From Symsagittifera roscoffensis (lineage: Eukaryota; Xenacoelomorpha; Acoela; Convolutidae), in contig NC_087068.1 in assembly GCF_963678635.1 (NCBI RefSeq), positions 53,654,213-53,718,212 of the forward strand: 64,000 nt of DNA, in the 5' to 3' direction. Within the stretch, counting starts at the first letter, position 1; the number at the start of each line of letters is the position of its first letter. Below the pieces are notes generated by a model. That model saw only the letters and a program-made list of their open reading frames with translations, did no database searches and was not told where the DNA came from. Of the stretch, positions 27,600-38,617 are shown piece after piece. Position numbers and translations under genes: made by a program.

Positions 27600-27890
27600 C
27601 ATTTAGAACAAAACATCCACTCTGGGACAAGTTTTTTGAGACACTTTCTCACTGATTTGGACATCTTCGAATCAGATTTCAATTATCGGAAAGTCTCGCC
27701 TGGGGAGAGCTTTGTGAGGTTGATGCCGCGCCAGAAGCCTACAGTAAAGGGTCGGACCAGACACCATCGAACAGAGGCATAGATAAGGCGAGAAAATACT
27801 TCAAGGACAACGAGTTAGTGGCAGTGCTGTTGGACAAGGGAATCGGTTCATTTGTAATGAAGAAAATAACCTATGAATCATAACTTGTGA
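27600..27890 (+). pseudogene. Target repeat plus exon-like segment A, copy 2 (uninterrupted)
   Basis: Starts with ACAAAACATCCACTC, which matches 4042 onward, and runs through GAATCAGATTTC into the second copy of segment A (SLAWGELCEVDAAPEAYSKG). This uninterrupted version shows what the giant element's insertion site looked like. The end has diverged (an early stop after KITYES). Confidence 0.5.
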
Positions 27891-28230
27891 GACTGCTTGA
27901 TCTGAATCAATCCAGTGGAAAGGAAGCACTTACTCCTTCAATAACGATGAAGATTAAAAAAGATATCAAAAAAGAAAACTACTTGCTATGAATAAAAGGG
28001 ACGAAATTACTGAAAATCTCGAAACTTTTGAGCATTAAATCAAATTCAACAGATACAGAAAGACAACACGCCAGATTTCACGGCCAAACAAAAATGGGAA
28101 AAAAATTTTTGAAAAAAAAAAATTTGTAACTGCCTGATAGTTTTTGACCTGTATAATGTTATACCTAGTTTTTAGCTCGAAAAAAAACAAAAGAAGTTGA
28201 GAAATCTTAAAAACAACTAAGAAAAAGCGG
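27891..28230. repeat. Spacer of the duplicated unit
   Basis: Resembles 25315..25600 (CAATCCAGTGGAAAGGAAGC, GTTTTTGACCTGTATAA). No gene. Confidence 0.5.
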
Positions 28231-28231
28231 A

Positions 28232-28423
28232 TTGAGAGCTGCTGGAGGGTTACCAGGAACTTCATCAAGACAGCGATCTGGAATTGGGTTTAGATACAAG
28301 GACAAAATCCCTGCGAGTTTTTCTAAATTCCGATCTAACACAAACAGAAAATCATCACCAGGAGAAAGGCGGAAAGAAAGAAGACTTGTGGACATTGTCC
28401 AGGATACTGAAGGTGGGAGGTAG
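28232..28423 (+). pseudogene. Exon-like segment B, copy 2
   Basis: Second copy of 26045..26230, with only a few base differences. Frame with GGLPGTSSRQRSGIGF and ERRKERRLVDIVQDTEGG. Unknown family. Confidence 0.4.
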
Positions 28424-28499
28424 GAGGAGGCTTCAACTGATAGAAAGAATCAAATTGTGTTTTTTGTTTTGCTTCGTGTCACGTGAGGATAAATCCTTA

Positions 28500-28630
28500 T
28501 GGCTGTATAATAAGGAGTACGTTTTGATTCCCCCTCTGATGGTGGTATGAAATTTGAAACAAAAATTAATAAGGAGTAAGTTTTGATCCCACCTCTAATG
28601 GTGACATGAAATTTGAAATGAAAATTAATT
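28500..28630. repeat. 60-bp tandem duplication
   Basis: AATAAGGAGTANGTTTTGAT through ATGAAATTTGAAA occurs twice in a row (about 28507 and 28569). A single relative lies near 26321. Confidence 0.6.
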
Positions 28631-29237
28631 TGAGAACTGGTGCGTGCTTTTGTGGACATTTTTTATGACAACGGAGCGTTAAATTTCTTTAAAAAGTTTC
28701 GGGGAAATGACATAGTAATTGATTTTTTTTTGGGGTTTCTTGTGACCAAAAACGTGCTTTTTTCTGGACCAAGCTTCGTGCTTTTTTCTGGACCATTAGT
28801 TTCTTTCAAATAAAACGTCTCAGAACAGATATCAATAAGGCTAGAATAAACGCCATGAACTGTGCGTGTTCATGTCCCAATATAAAAAGGCAGTCATAAA
28901 AGGTCCAATTTTTTTCAACTGGTCAAAAGACTAATTTAGCTGAGTCTTGGTTCAACGTCGGTGGGCGCGCCACGCGCTCATCGCCGCTTTGCGGCGAATT
29001 TGGCCCTGAATTTCGTATAGAGTCCTACCCTCTGTTGGCAAGCTCCGGCGGTCACTATTCTGCAGCTTGAGTTTATGCTGTTTGAACAGTAAACAATCAA
29101 TCTATAAATTTGTTGGCTCAAATTTCAATCAATCAGAATTCAAGAAGATAAATTTTGAGATTTATTAGACTGATTTTTGTTCCGGCTTTCGATACGAAAT
29201 TAACGGAATATTTGTGCTCGGGGTGGGTTTTTTTTTC
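28631..29237. other. Non-coding DNA with a partial segment C copy
   Basis: 28660..28860 is a partial, diverged copy of segment C (AAAACGTCTCAGAACAGATATCAA). Around 28970..29000 a short GC-rich patch includes the palindrome CGCCGCTTTGCGGCG. No gene. Confidence 0.4.
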
Positions 29238-29335
29238 AGACAAATTTCGACTTTTTAACTAGCCATTTTTGACGGAATTTTTTTATATCATTCAAAAGGT
29301 ATTGTTGTCCTGAGCTTAAATTTGAAAAGATATTT
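29238..29335. repeat. Dispersed repeat, second copy
   Basis: Matches 1640..1793 (TTTTTGACGGAATTTTTTTATAT, then TATTGTTGTCCTGAGC). Confidence 0.5.
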
Positions 29336-30490
29336 CACCTGTGATCATTTTTCGTAAAGCTATGAGGGTTTAAAAATTGCAATTTTGGCCATTTTGATAT
29401 AATTCGCGCTATTAACGCGTAAGCGGAGATTTAATCCGTCTTAGAAATCGTTCCAAATTGGTTGAGCGAAGCTTATTTGCCATAATTTATTTGTTACATG
29501 GAACGAAATCTATCCTTTTGTACTTAATATGGCGTGTGGGGGGATGATTTTCATAAAAAAATTCAAATAAAAAAAAATCGTTTTTTTTTTATTTCATTTA
29601 ATTTTTTTTATGTTTTTAATGCTCCATAAAACTTAAATGGCAGTCGGAACATTCAGGGCTTCGCCCTGATACGAGCAGTTTTGTTTATTTTGTGTGCTAT
29701 GATTATTGGGACCTAAGGGAATTCGGCTCTTTTCCAGTTCCCCCCTTTTCAAATTCAACTTTGAAAAGCTTATTTAACCTTGTCATAATGCAATGAAATT
29801 TGGCGTGGTGAACAAATCAACAACTGTGAACAGATTTGTTCTTCATACTTTACAGCGTTACATCACGTATTTAGCCGTAATAACACGTAAAACAAACATA
29901 AAACTCAGTTTTTTGAAAGGTGGGGGAAACTTGAAAAGAGCCGGGAATTCACCCGAAGAACATCTCAAGCAAAGTAGATAAGGAAAGAGGAGTGAAACAA
30001 GGATGGGTAAACGAAGATGGATGGTCTTCGGTAGTAAAATACTTAACAATCAGAAGAAGAAAGAAAACGACGGTCATAAAATTAACCCATCAAAAATAGC
30101 TGGAAATATCGTAACTTAAGTCCGCTCAGCCCTGTTCAAGCACGTTCAGCGCGGATTCGCGCGACAAAAGCTGTCGCGTGTCGAGAAAATTTGGCGTGAA
30201 ATTTCGAGCAAACAAAAGCAAGCGAGAAGTCTAACTTAGAATATATGTCATGAAACTTTAGTTTAGCTTCAGTAGATTGCAAAAACTTTGATGCAAAAAG
30301 AAATTGAATTTTTTTGCAGAAAACTGTTTTTTTTGTCGTTAATTGACTGAAATTGTTGCCCGATGTGCCTATTTTTTGTGACTGTTGAAAATGCTTGTTT
30401 TCTAGGTTTTGTCAGATCCTTCATCACACGATGCTCAAAGAACAACATTAATTAAAAAAAACGCGGAAAGTTTGTTTAATGAGTTTTTAA
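29336..30490. other. Non-coding DNA with a segment C copy 4
   Basis: 29950..30110 is the best preserved segment C: it reads KVDKERGVKQGWVNEDG and then SSVVKYLTIRRRKK without the two internal stops. The remainder, including a GGGCTTCGCCC palindrome near 29662, has no supported gene. Confidence 0.4.
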
Positions 30491-30497
30491 GGATATA

Positions 30498-30597
30498 GTC
30501 GGAACATTGTGCTATTTGCACAGCAACCGGCTATCCTTGCTTTTACATCAATATGGTCGGAATATTCGGCGCTACATGCATAGCAGCCCGCTATTTT
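30498..30597 (+). promoter_or_regulatory. Two copies of a conserved motif upstream of the first MFSD11-like gene
   Basis: GTCGGAACATTGTGCTATTT followed by GCACAGCAACCGGCTATCC (30498..30540), and a diverged repeat (GGTCGGAATATTC, GCTACATGCATAGCAGCCC) at 30555..30597. Related copies are at 33365..33409, upstream of the second gene, and at 62090..62134. The position suggests a promoter or 5' UTR element; alternatively it is part of a small repeat. Confidence 0.45.
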
Positions 30598-30671
30598 TTT
30601 TGTCTTGGAGATTCCGGAACTATGACAAAGTTTCAGTTCAGCAAATGGTTTTTGCTTTTTCAGAGTCCGCA

Positions 30672-32045
30672 ATGTTTAGCCAGAGAGTCCCACGAAACAC
30701 TTTCATAATATCTTTTGGGTTTTTCTTCATGTACAGTGCTTTTGATTCAATGGCAGACATTGAAGAAAGTATTATTGAGGGTTTCAAAGCGGATGGCAAT
30801 TCTTTTTCCGGATCTGGTTATTATGTTTTGTCTGTCTTCAATGTTTCGTTTGCAGTTTGTGCTTTTTTCACGCCAATTTTGATGGAGATGCTCGGTTTCA
30901 AACCTGGACTGTTTTTATGTTCAGTGGTCTTTACATTGTTCATGGCCGCACATATTTACCCTGTAACGATTGTGGTGTACAGCTCGGCGGTTCTGATTGG
31001 TTTATGTACCAGTTTGTTGTGGTCGACAGGCTTCGCTCTTCTATCAATCTCATGTTTGCAGGAACACATAGCGTTAAACGCAACAATTTTCTACCTAACT
31101 GCTCAACTGAGCTATGCCCTAGGCAGTCTGTATATCTTTGTGGTGCTCTTCCTGGATCCTTCATCGGCTGACCATGTTTCAAATAAAAGTCGCATTATAT
31201 CAGTTTCAGGTTTCACCCTGTTCTCAACAGTTGGTCTAATCACTTTTCAATTAGCATCAGTACCACAGAATATAACATCAGGTCGTCGATCTTATGACTT
31301 AGCTGGCTTTAAGCAACTATTGCTTCGTTCTTTTAAAACTGGATTTGCTTTGGGAAAAGATATAAATTTCACATGTATTTGCGTAATATTTCTATTCACC
31401 GGACTAAGTCAGAGCTTTATGACTGGAGTTTATAACACAAGTATTGCACACACTCTGGCTTTTAATGGCAATAAAGTTGACTCTAAAGCCATGGTGGGTC
31501 TTTCTGGCGTTGCTCTAGGATGCGGAGAAGTTTTATCTGGACTGTTTAAAGTGTTTCTTTTATCAAATAGCTCCAATATCTCCCGTAGAATGCGACTATG
31601 CGTGGCTGCGTTTATTACTTTCAATGTTTCGCATTTGTTAATTTTATTGAATCTTCCCGATGAAACTCCCTATCAAGATTCATACGGAGAAGGGTATATT
31701 GCTTCTTCGCCAAACCCTTATATAGCGGTCATATGTTCTTTTCTAATTGGTCTGGCTGACTTTGTATATCAGTCAGAATTGTTTGCAACTATTGGTGAAA
31801 TCGGAGGCTCAAACGAGGCGATCACTGGAACGGCTACCGTGTTTTATAGTTTTCTTCAGGGTATAGGTGGCATGTCTGCTTTTCTGTATGCCGGATCCAC
31901 TGGACTGCTTTTCCAAATCTCAATCTTAGCAGCTCTGAATTTCGTTAGTGTTTTAATATTTCTCTTCAGGGACAAGTCAAGTCAGTACCCAGATCAAGGT
32001 TCAACTTCTCAATTGCTCAGTGAATCTGAAAGTGAGCAGGAATAA
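30672..32045 (+). CDS. MFSD11: UNC93-like protein MFSD11 homologue, copy 1
   Basis: Single-exon gene encoding 457 aa, close to the roughly 450 aa of MFSD11 proteins. It is a polytopic membrane protein of the UNC93 branch of the major facilitator superfamily; the transported substrate is not established. The frame is open upstream, but ATG 30672 is chosen because the protein family starts there (VPRNTFIISFGFFFMYSAFD) and because TTTTTCAG ends 8 nt before it. About 12 hydrophobic segments are visible. Conserved stretches include LLWSTGFALLS, GLSQSFMTGVYNTSIAH, MVGLSGVALGCGEVLSG and ICSFLIGLADFVYQSELF. The C terminus is Ser/Gln/Glu-rich. The stop overlaps an AATAAA. A tandem paralogue follows 1.4 kb downstream. 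The lack of introns, next to an intron-rich gene, may reflect an old retrocopy. Confidence 0.88.
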   Translation: MFSQRVPRNTFIISFGFFFMYSAFDSMADIEESIIEGFKADGNSFSGSGYYVLSVFNVSFAVCAFFTPILMEMLGFKPGLFLCSVVFTLFMAAHIYPVTIVVYSSAVLIGLCTSLLWSTGFALLSISCLQEHIALNATIFYLTAQLSYALGSLYIFVVLFLDPSSADHVSNKSRIISVSGFTLFSTVGLITFQLASVPQNITSGRRSYDLAGFKQLLLRSFKTGFALGKDINFTCICVIFLFTGLSQSFMTGVYNTSIAHTLAFNGNKVDSKAMVGLSGVALGCGEVLSGLFKVFLLSNSSNISRRMRLCVAAFITFNVSHLLILLNLPDETPYQDSYGEGYIASSPNPYIAVICSFLIGLADFVYQSELFATIGEIGGSNEAITGTATVFYSFLQGIGGMSAFLYAGSTGLLFQISILAALNFVSVLIFLFRDKSSQYPDQGSTSQLLSESESEQE

Positions 32046-33364
32046 ATTAAAAACGCCAAAAATTTCAATTTCAAAAGCTATCATGGTGCTATATTAAAAC
32101 TTTTAAATGTCAATGAACGTAATGAAGACTTCTATAGGCCGTGTTCATTTTTTTCAGGAAAAACCTCAAGAACTTGCGCAAATTTGACATTTGGTTGTAT
32201 GAGTTTTGATTTTGTAAAAAATTTAGTTCAAATTCATTTGCTAAAAGGAAGGCAAATTGATTTTATTAGCTAGGACAGTGAAAATGAAGCGTAAAACGTG
32301 AATTTTAATTCTTCGCCGTTTGACTTTTGGTTTCTTTTCAAGCTCGGTTCATTTCCTTTGTTGAAAAGAAGACAAACTCCACTAATTAATTAAATTTAAA
32401 AAGTAGTGGCTTTCAGAAATTTATCTTAAAATTCGAAGAAATTTAAGGACATATATGTTCTTTGAAATTCGAAAGTTGAAGTTTTTGTTTCAAAAAGCAA
32501 GTCGAGTCTCTTTTTCTAGCGTTCATTGACACTTTTCCAACTCTATGTTGGCTATGTACTTTCAGAAGCAGTATAATCTTGCTAGTTAACTTGACGTTGT
32601 CCAGAAATAATTTTATATAAGTTTAAAATCGAGCTATATAACGGAAGATGATTTGTTTAAAGTTTTCTTTTGTATATTTTGTCTATTGGATGAGATTTTG
32701 CTAATAAAAGTCGCGTTGTTTAAAAATATATTTTAAGTAGTTTAAAATTCATGTCAAATCAATTAAGACAGTCAGAAACAGAATGTTGTGTACATATTTA
32801 CATAACTTCAAATTTGGTCCAGAAAATTCGGGTTTTGTTTTCGGACTGAGGCAAGGCTTCGGTTGTTCCGACTATCCTTTAAATTGTTTTTTTTTAAATA
32901 ATGTTTGGTTACAAGTTTCGATACATTATTTGAAAAATGAAAAAAGAAAAACGTTAATTTTGATGCTTTTAGCAATACTTCTTTTTCCATTTTCAGACCC
33001 CATAACTTCACGAAAAATAATCACAGGTGAAGTATATATTTTTTTGTATATATAGTCTCAGAAAAATGCTATCTTTTAAATGAACCAAAAAATTGAACCA
33101 GATTAAGTTAATTCGAAATTTTTTCAGAAATATTTCAATTCGAAAGTTAATTCGATAATGAAGAGTAAGTTAATTCGAAATTAACCACGCCGAGCTTTAA
33201 TAGAAGTTGTCTTTGAAAGTCAGAACAGTAAAATTACTCGCTGTGTACTCCTAATTTTACTCACAATTTGAACTTTATAGAACTTTATACAATTGCAACC
33301 CATTCCGGCTACTCAAGAAAACGGCAAAAATGAAAAACCTGAAAATTTTTTTGACATTTGACCT
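32046..33364. other. Intergenic region with a dispersed repeat copy
   Basis: A copy of the GAACGTAGTGAAGACTC family begins at 32109 and extends to about 32410, including TTCATTTCCTTTGTTGAAAAG. The remainder is AT-rich without a supported gene. Confidence 0.5.
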
Positions 33365-33409
33365 TGGTTGGAGCATTATGTGCTATTGCACAGCTACTGA
33401 TTTTTCCTG
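33365..33409 (+). promoter_or_regulatory. Conserved motif upstream of the second MFSD11-like gene
   Basis: GGTTGGAGCATTATGTGCTA followed by TTGCACAGCTACTG, a diverged copy of the 30498 motif, ending about 20 nt before the ATG. Confidence 0.4.
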
Positions 33410-33431
33410 TTAGTTTTGTTTTCAGGTCAAA

Positions 33432-34807
33432 ATGTTCGGAGGCAAAGTTCCTAAAAATACTTTCATAATATCCTTGGGTTTTTTCTTCATGTACAGTGCG
33501 TTTGACCCTATGTCAGATTTAGAAGAAAGTATTGTCGAAGGTTTCAAAAATGACGGAAACTCATTCTATGGATCGGGCTATCTTGTTTTATCCGTTTTCA
33601 TGTTTTCGTTCGGCCTCTGTGCTATTTTCACGCCTATTTTGATGGATCTCCTAAGATTCAAAGGAGGTTTATTCTTTTGCTCAACAATATTTACGCTGTT
33701 CGTGGCTTCAAATTTCTACCCAATTCCAGTTGTTGTGTATTCATTAGCATTTTTACTGGGTGTATGCACCAGTTTATTGTGGTCAACAGGGTTTGCTCTT
33801 TTGTCGTTGTCATGTGAGCCAGATCATATAGCATTGAATGCAACAGTTTTCTGGCTGGCATCCCAAATGAGTTATGGCTTGGGCAGCCTTTATATTTTCA
33901 TTGTACTTTCTGAAACGCCATCTTCAGCTGAGTATATTACGAGCAACAGTAGGATTATTTCAGTCGCAGGTTTGACTGTATTCTCAATTCTGGGTGTGAT
34001 ATCTTTTCAGTTAGTTTCAGTTCCAGTCGATAGTATGTCAACGTCAATTCAGAGCCACTCATTCGGTTTTCAATATTTAAAAGATAGTTTGAAGCGTTCT
34101 ATCGGCACCGCTTTTGGTCTTGTAAAAGATGTAAACTTCTCATGTCTCTGCTTTATATTTCTATTCACGGGGTTAAGCCAAAGTTTTATGTCTGTTTATA
34201 ACACGAGTATCGCGCATACATTGGCTTTCAACAATTACAAAGTTGACTCAAAGGCCATGGTAGGTCTATCTGGTCTCGCATTTGGCGCTGGCGAAGTTAT
34301 ATCCGGTTTATTTAAACTATTTCTTCTATCCAACGGCTCAAGCATGTCTCGCAGAATGCGATTATGTTTAGTTGCGTTTCTTTTATTCAATACTTCTCAT
34401 TTTTTGATCATTCTGAATCTTCCAGATGCAACCCCTACGAGGATTCGTACAATCGGGGCTATATAAACACGTCTCCTAACCCCTACATAGCATTGACATG
34501 CTCGTTTCTTATTGGCGCTTCCGACTCTATTTATCAGTCGGAATTGTTCGCCATCATTGGCGAAATTGGTGGGTTAAATGAAAATATAACTGGAATGGCG
34601 ACGGTGTTTTATAATTTTCTCCAGGGCATTGGGGGAATGGCAAACTATTTGTACGCCGGGTCAACAGGATTGCTGTTTCAATTATCTATTTTAGTAGCAT
34701 TGAATTTTTTGAGCATATTGATATTTCTTTTTAGAAATAAATCTAGACAGGTTGATGAGAATTTGAACTCTCAAATTTTCATTGAGCCTGAAAACGAAAC
34801 AGCATAA
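33432..34807 (+). CDS. MFSD11: MFSD11-like transporter, copy 2, with a 1-nt frameshift
   Basis: Tandem paralogue of the gene at 30672, alike along its whole length (NTFIISLGFFFMYSAFD, LLWSTGFALLSLSC, GLSQSFMSVYNTSIAHTL). ATG at 33432, 6 nt after TGTTTTCAG. The frame breaks near 34432..34435. There the sequence has ACCCCT, where copy 1 and the protein need one more base, so the first frame ends after LPDATP at 34466. The second frame continues from about 34436 (YEDSYNRGYINTSPNPYI) to the TAA at 34805..34807. Repairing one base would give about 458 aa. The rest is free of stops. The deletion is in a C run, so a sequencing error is as likely as a recent pseudogene. Confidence 0.8.
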
Positions 34808-35101
34808 TTATAATTCCTTTGTAAAAAACTTTTATTCTTATATAATATCAAGGTTTTTTTTAGTCATATCTTCAAGCTTTATGATTAAGCTCCTCCTTTG
34901 TAGTCCTAAAAATACATTCTTACAAAACTTTTGTGATTTTGTGATTTTTTTCGAGTTGGAATTGAATTATTATTTTTTTCTGAAATATTATATATTCGAA
35001 TGCCTTTTCTCCTCATGCTAAACCAGATGTTGTTTGTTACACTTAAGTAGTTTTGTATCCCTTCGAGATTAACTTAAAACCGAAATATGGTATGTTGCTA
35101 T
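34808..35101. other. Intergenic, AT-rich
   Basis: Short spacer between the second transporter gene and the Mutator-like element. Nothing recognised. Confidence 0.5.
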
Positions 35102-35110
35102 AGCAGGCAA
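35102..35110. repeat. 9-bp target site duplication, left
   Basis: AGCAGGCAA, repeated at 38499..38507 on the far side of the element. Nine bp is characteristic of Mutator-like transposons. Confidence 0.85.
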
Positions 35111-35150
35111 GGGGCCTAGGAAATTAGACGATAAGCATATTAGACGGATG
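35111..35150. repeat. Terminal inverted repeat, left
   Basis: Matches the reverse complement of the right end at about 38459..38498, with ATTAGACG present twice in each end. The duplicated ATTAGACG could be a transposase-binding subrepeat. Confidence 0.75.
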
Positions 35151-35430
35151 CTACAAAAACGAAATTAGGTGGAATTTTTTTTACAGGTCTGGCAGTTTAG
35201 ACGTCGCTGCTATAAAAAGGAAAGGGCCAACAAAATGTTTTTTTTTAAAGTCAAGTTTCACAAATACGAAAAAAATAAACTGATAATATTCTCCTCATAA
35301 TTGTTTTTCAATCGCTGGATTTTGGCATTGAGCAAACGCCACTTTTTTTGTGGTGGTGGAGGTTCACCTTTCGAAATTTTTGAGTATACATTTTTTGTGA
35401 TTTTTTCGTTTTTGTTCAATTCTTCCACAA

Positions 35431-36394
35431 CTATTCATAAAGATGGGTGGTTTCTTCCAATTTGTCTGTTCCAGGAATCATGCCATGATTCGCAGGCGTT
35501 TGTTGTTCGGAGATTTTGTGGTCTATCATAAACGTTCCACATAAAAACTCCAGGATTAAAGTTTTTTCGACATAATTGACCAAATCTTCAATTTTTGGGA
35601 AGAAAATTTTCAGTCTTCGGCATAAGCCAGATTGTTTTAAATTGTCAAAATTTGTAATCACATGGTCGATTGGCAAAAATCCTAGGCTGAAAATTTTCCG
35701 ACAAAGTAACTGAAATGGACGATTATTCCTGTAGGCAATAATAAGACCAATATTTTGAATTTTCCGGAAAACTGCTTGATTATAATGAAAATAACAGCCC
35801 AAATGATCGACTTGTGGCATCAATTTTTCACGGTGGCGATGAAACCCGTCTCGTAATCGGATATAACAATACTTGGTTCAAAATTTTACGACAAAAAATT
35901 TGACATTTTTCGTCAATTTTTTCCAACAAATTTTGATAAGCTTCCTCTGTTTTTTCGGACATCAGAGCCCAAAGTGAAGGAATTTTGCGATCGTGCACTA
36001 CACTGAATATTGTGTAAATTTGACGAAACAGTTTTGGTGCAGTCTTGAAGGTTCCGTCAACAAAATTTTTCGGCTTTTTTGCAAAAATTGCAGGTTTTTT
36101 ATCGAACAAAAAATCACTAATCCAACATCTTGATGCAACACAAAATCTTGATTGTCGCTCGTTTTACTCCTCATACCATCTATTTTCTCATTCTGTAAAT
36201 TTATCGGATTTTTTTGGCAAAATTCGATTTCGTTTTTCTAGTATCCCGCTGCTAATTTTGTGATACTCCGGTGGATTTTCGATTTCCGAATTCAGTTTAA
36301 CTTGCTCGTCGTAAATCATTTTGACCGGTTTTGTCGGATCATTTTGGATTTCAGTCAGAATTTTCTGGCGAAAATTTTCTTCCTCGTTGTACAA
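35431..36394 (-). pseudogene. MULE transposase, broken
   Basis: Three minus-strand frames in order. 36394..36188 is a linker with NDPTKPVKMIYDEQVKLNSE. 36109..35828 holds the start of the MULE domain (FVDGTFKTAPKLFRQIYTIF, LWALMSEKTEEAYQNLL). 35823..35431 holds the downstream part (LGCYFHYNQAVFRKIQNIGL, CGTFMIDHK). At least two frameshifts or stops separate them. An NHSHEP-like end upstream near 36420 could be the remnant of a FLYWCH zinc finger. The enzyme would cut at the terminal repeats; this copy cannot make it. Confidence 0.8.
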
Positions 36395-36594
36395 GGTCGG
36401 GTTCGTGGCTGTGGTTGCCTGATTTTCGAATAGTTTTTGTAATTTTCAAATTTGTCATTGTGAGATTGTAAACAATAAACCGCATGTACAAATCAAACCC
36501 ACCAAGGTTCATGCAAAAAGCTATGCAGCTTATCGAGGCATGACCCTGAGAAAACCTATGACAGAAGTTGCGAGATAATATCCGACTTGATTAT

Positions 36595-38171
36595 TTAAAA
36601 AAATAAATCTATAAGATCTCCATTGTATTTAAGAAACAATGAAGACAAGTTTTTTAAATACCCATTTAGTTGAAGCTCAGTTAATTGGTTTAGATTATCT
36701 GGTATCAGTTTGTTTGATTTCAAAAAATTATAACATTTAAGAGCCACATTTTTCCATGAACGCTGCATAATTTGAGTTCTAGTTTTCATGCTTGGCAAAG
36801 TTTTTCCCACAGAGGCCCGAGTAACCGGACGATTATTCAGAGATTCCAAATTAAAAGTTTCAAGGTGAGTTTTACCTTGAAGTTGATTAAAAGTTTCTTT
36901 GAATATTTGTCTGAAATATAAGTCAAAAACGGTTTCAATCTCAAACGAATGTAGGATATATGAGGCATGATCAAATTTTCTCTTGAAACAAATAGTTTTA
37001 AAAATACGTTTTTGCATCACAAATGTTTTTTCTAATAGGTTTTTTGATGTTGCACCAAATGCATTTAAACCGTACGAAATGATTGGCTTTGCATAGCAGT
37101 TAAAAAATTTAACTAGCACATTTTTCGAGAAATAGTTTCTACCCTTGAATAGTAAACCGTTAAATTTAACTAATTTACCACAAACATTATTAATATGACT
37201 TTCAAATTTGAATCTGTTGTCCACTTGAATTCCTAAATACCTAAAATCAGAAACCTCGGCGAGTACATTATTCCCAAAAGAAAATTTTTCGTTTAAGTTG
37301 TCCCGTCCAAACTTCATTATTTTGCACTTCTTTTGATTAATCAGCAGTTTGTTATTGTTGCACCAATTACAAATTTTACTTAATTCTGTCTGGAATTTCG
37401 TTTTAAATGAAAATTTTTGAGCATACACCACCGTTGTATCATCTGCAAATAAGGTTAAATTAACGTTGCTGGCCGACGGCTTATCATTTATGTATAAAAG
37501 GAACAGAAATGGCCTCAAAACTGAACCTTGAGGAACACCTTTTGTACATTCTCGCATATCCGATACCGATTGATTCGAATAAACATATTGATTTCTCCCT
37601 GTAAGATAGTTTGTCATTAACTTGTGAATTTTCCCTCTGAACCCATACTGATAAAGTTTGTCAAGCAAAGTTTTCCGATCAACTGTATCAAATGCTTTTT
37701 TCAAATCAATAAAGCAGGAGTAACCAAATTTTTTATTAACAATTGATTCGCAAAAAAAGTCAGTAATGGACGAAATGGCATAGTACAGGAATGATAGCTT
37801 CGAAAACCAAACTGATGCTTATCAATCAAGCTGTTTTTAGCGGCAAAATTGGATATGCGCTTGAAAATTAGTTTTTCAAAAAGTTTACTTGTACAAGAAG
37901 ACAACAAACTAATTGGACGGTAGTTATCGGGTTCAGTTTTGTCGCCATTTTCATGCAACTGTAGAATTTTTGCACTTTTGAGAAAATTAGGAAAACACTC
38001 TTTTTTGAAGCAGATATTGAAAAAATGCGCTGAATGGTCAGCCAGCACAGTAGCGGAAAGTTTTACCATTTTACTACATATCCCATCATGACCAGTAGAC
38101 TTTTTATTGTTCAAGTTTTTAATTTCCTTCAGTATCTCATATCGATTGGTATCATATATCATTGGTGTCAT
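36595..38171 (-). pseudogene. Second LINE reverse transcriptase (CR1/jockey-like), broken
   Basis: Minus-strand RT in two frames. 38171..37701 includes NKKSTGHDGICSKMVK, DNYRPISLLSSCTSKLFEKL and HQFGFRSYHSC. 37704..36595 includes KKAFDTVDRKTLLDK, GVPQGSVL, LFADDTTVV and a C-terminal region. A 1-nt indel near 37770..37780 shifts the frame between them. The 5' part with the endonuclease is missing, the usual result of incomplete reverse transcription. It lies inside the Mutator-like element and so inserted after it. Confidence 0.85.
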
Positions 38172-38498
38172 TAATCTTCAGAAGCAATTGGAGATAACTT
38201 AGCGATAATGACAACCAAATTTGGTTTTGCTATCTTTTTTAAAATCTATAACCTTCATCGGTAATAAGATTTTGTCCACCTCGATATTTCGACGGAACTA
38301 TTTTGAAATTTTGCATTTTTGGCTACCGAAAATCAACTGTCTGCAAACGACATTATTTTTCTCACGCAGTTTGTCTGCAAACAATTTTAATCTCTCTCAC
38401 TTTCGTCTATTTTCTCACAATTGCAGTTTTACGAAACCGTACAATTTCGTTTTAAGTGCCTCCGTCTAATTTGCTTGTCGTCTAATTTCTCAACCCCC

Positions 38499-38507
38499 AG
38501 CAGGCAA
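38499..38507. repeat. 9-bp target site duplication, right
   Basis: AGCAGGCAA, identical to 35102..35110. Confidence 0.85.
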
Positions 38508-38617
38508 GCATACAGGCTCAAAAGATACCACACATCTCTCCTTGTCATTGAAACCTTTAAAAAATGCGAAATTGGAGCTAGGTGACATTGTGTAACGATG
38601 AGAGGAAACAAAATTGC

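Larger units (their letters stand above)
35111..38498 (-). mobile_element. Mutator-like (MULE) DNA transposon with nested LINE
   Basis: 3.4 kb element. The left end GGGGCCTAGG then AAATTAGACG-TAAGC is an imperfect inverted repeat of the right end (reverse complement GGGGGTTGAG, AAATTAGACG-CAAGC). AAACGAAATT is also shared further in. It is flanked by 9-bp duplications. Transposase remnants are at 35431..36394 on the minus strand, and a LINE has inserted between them and the right end. Confidence 0.85.

Noticed and set aside
30507-30671. Upstream extension of the first MFSD11-like protein
   Set aside because: The added 55 residues do not match the family or the second copy, and they overlap the repeated upstream motif and an acceptor-like AG.
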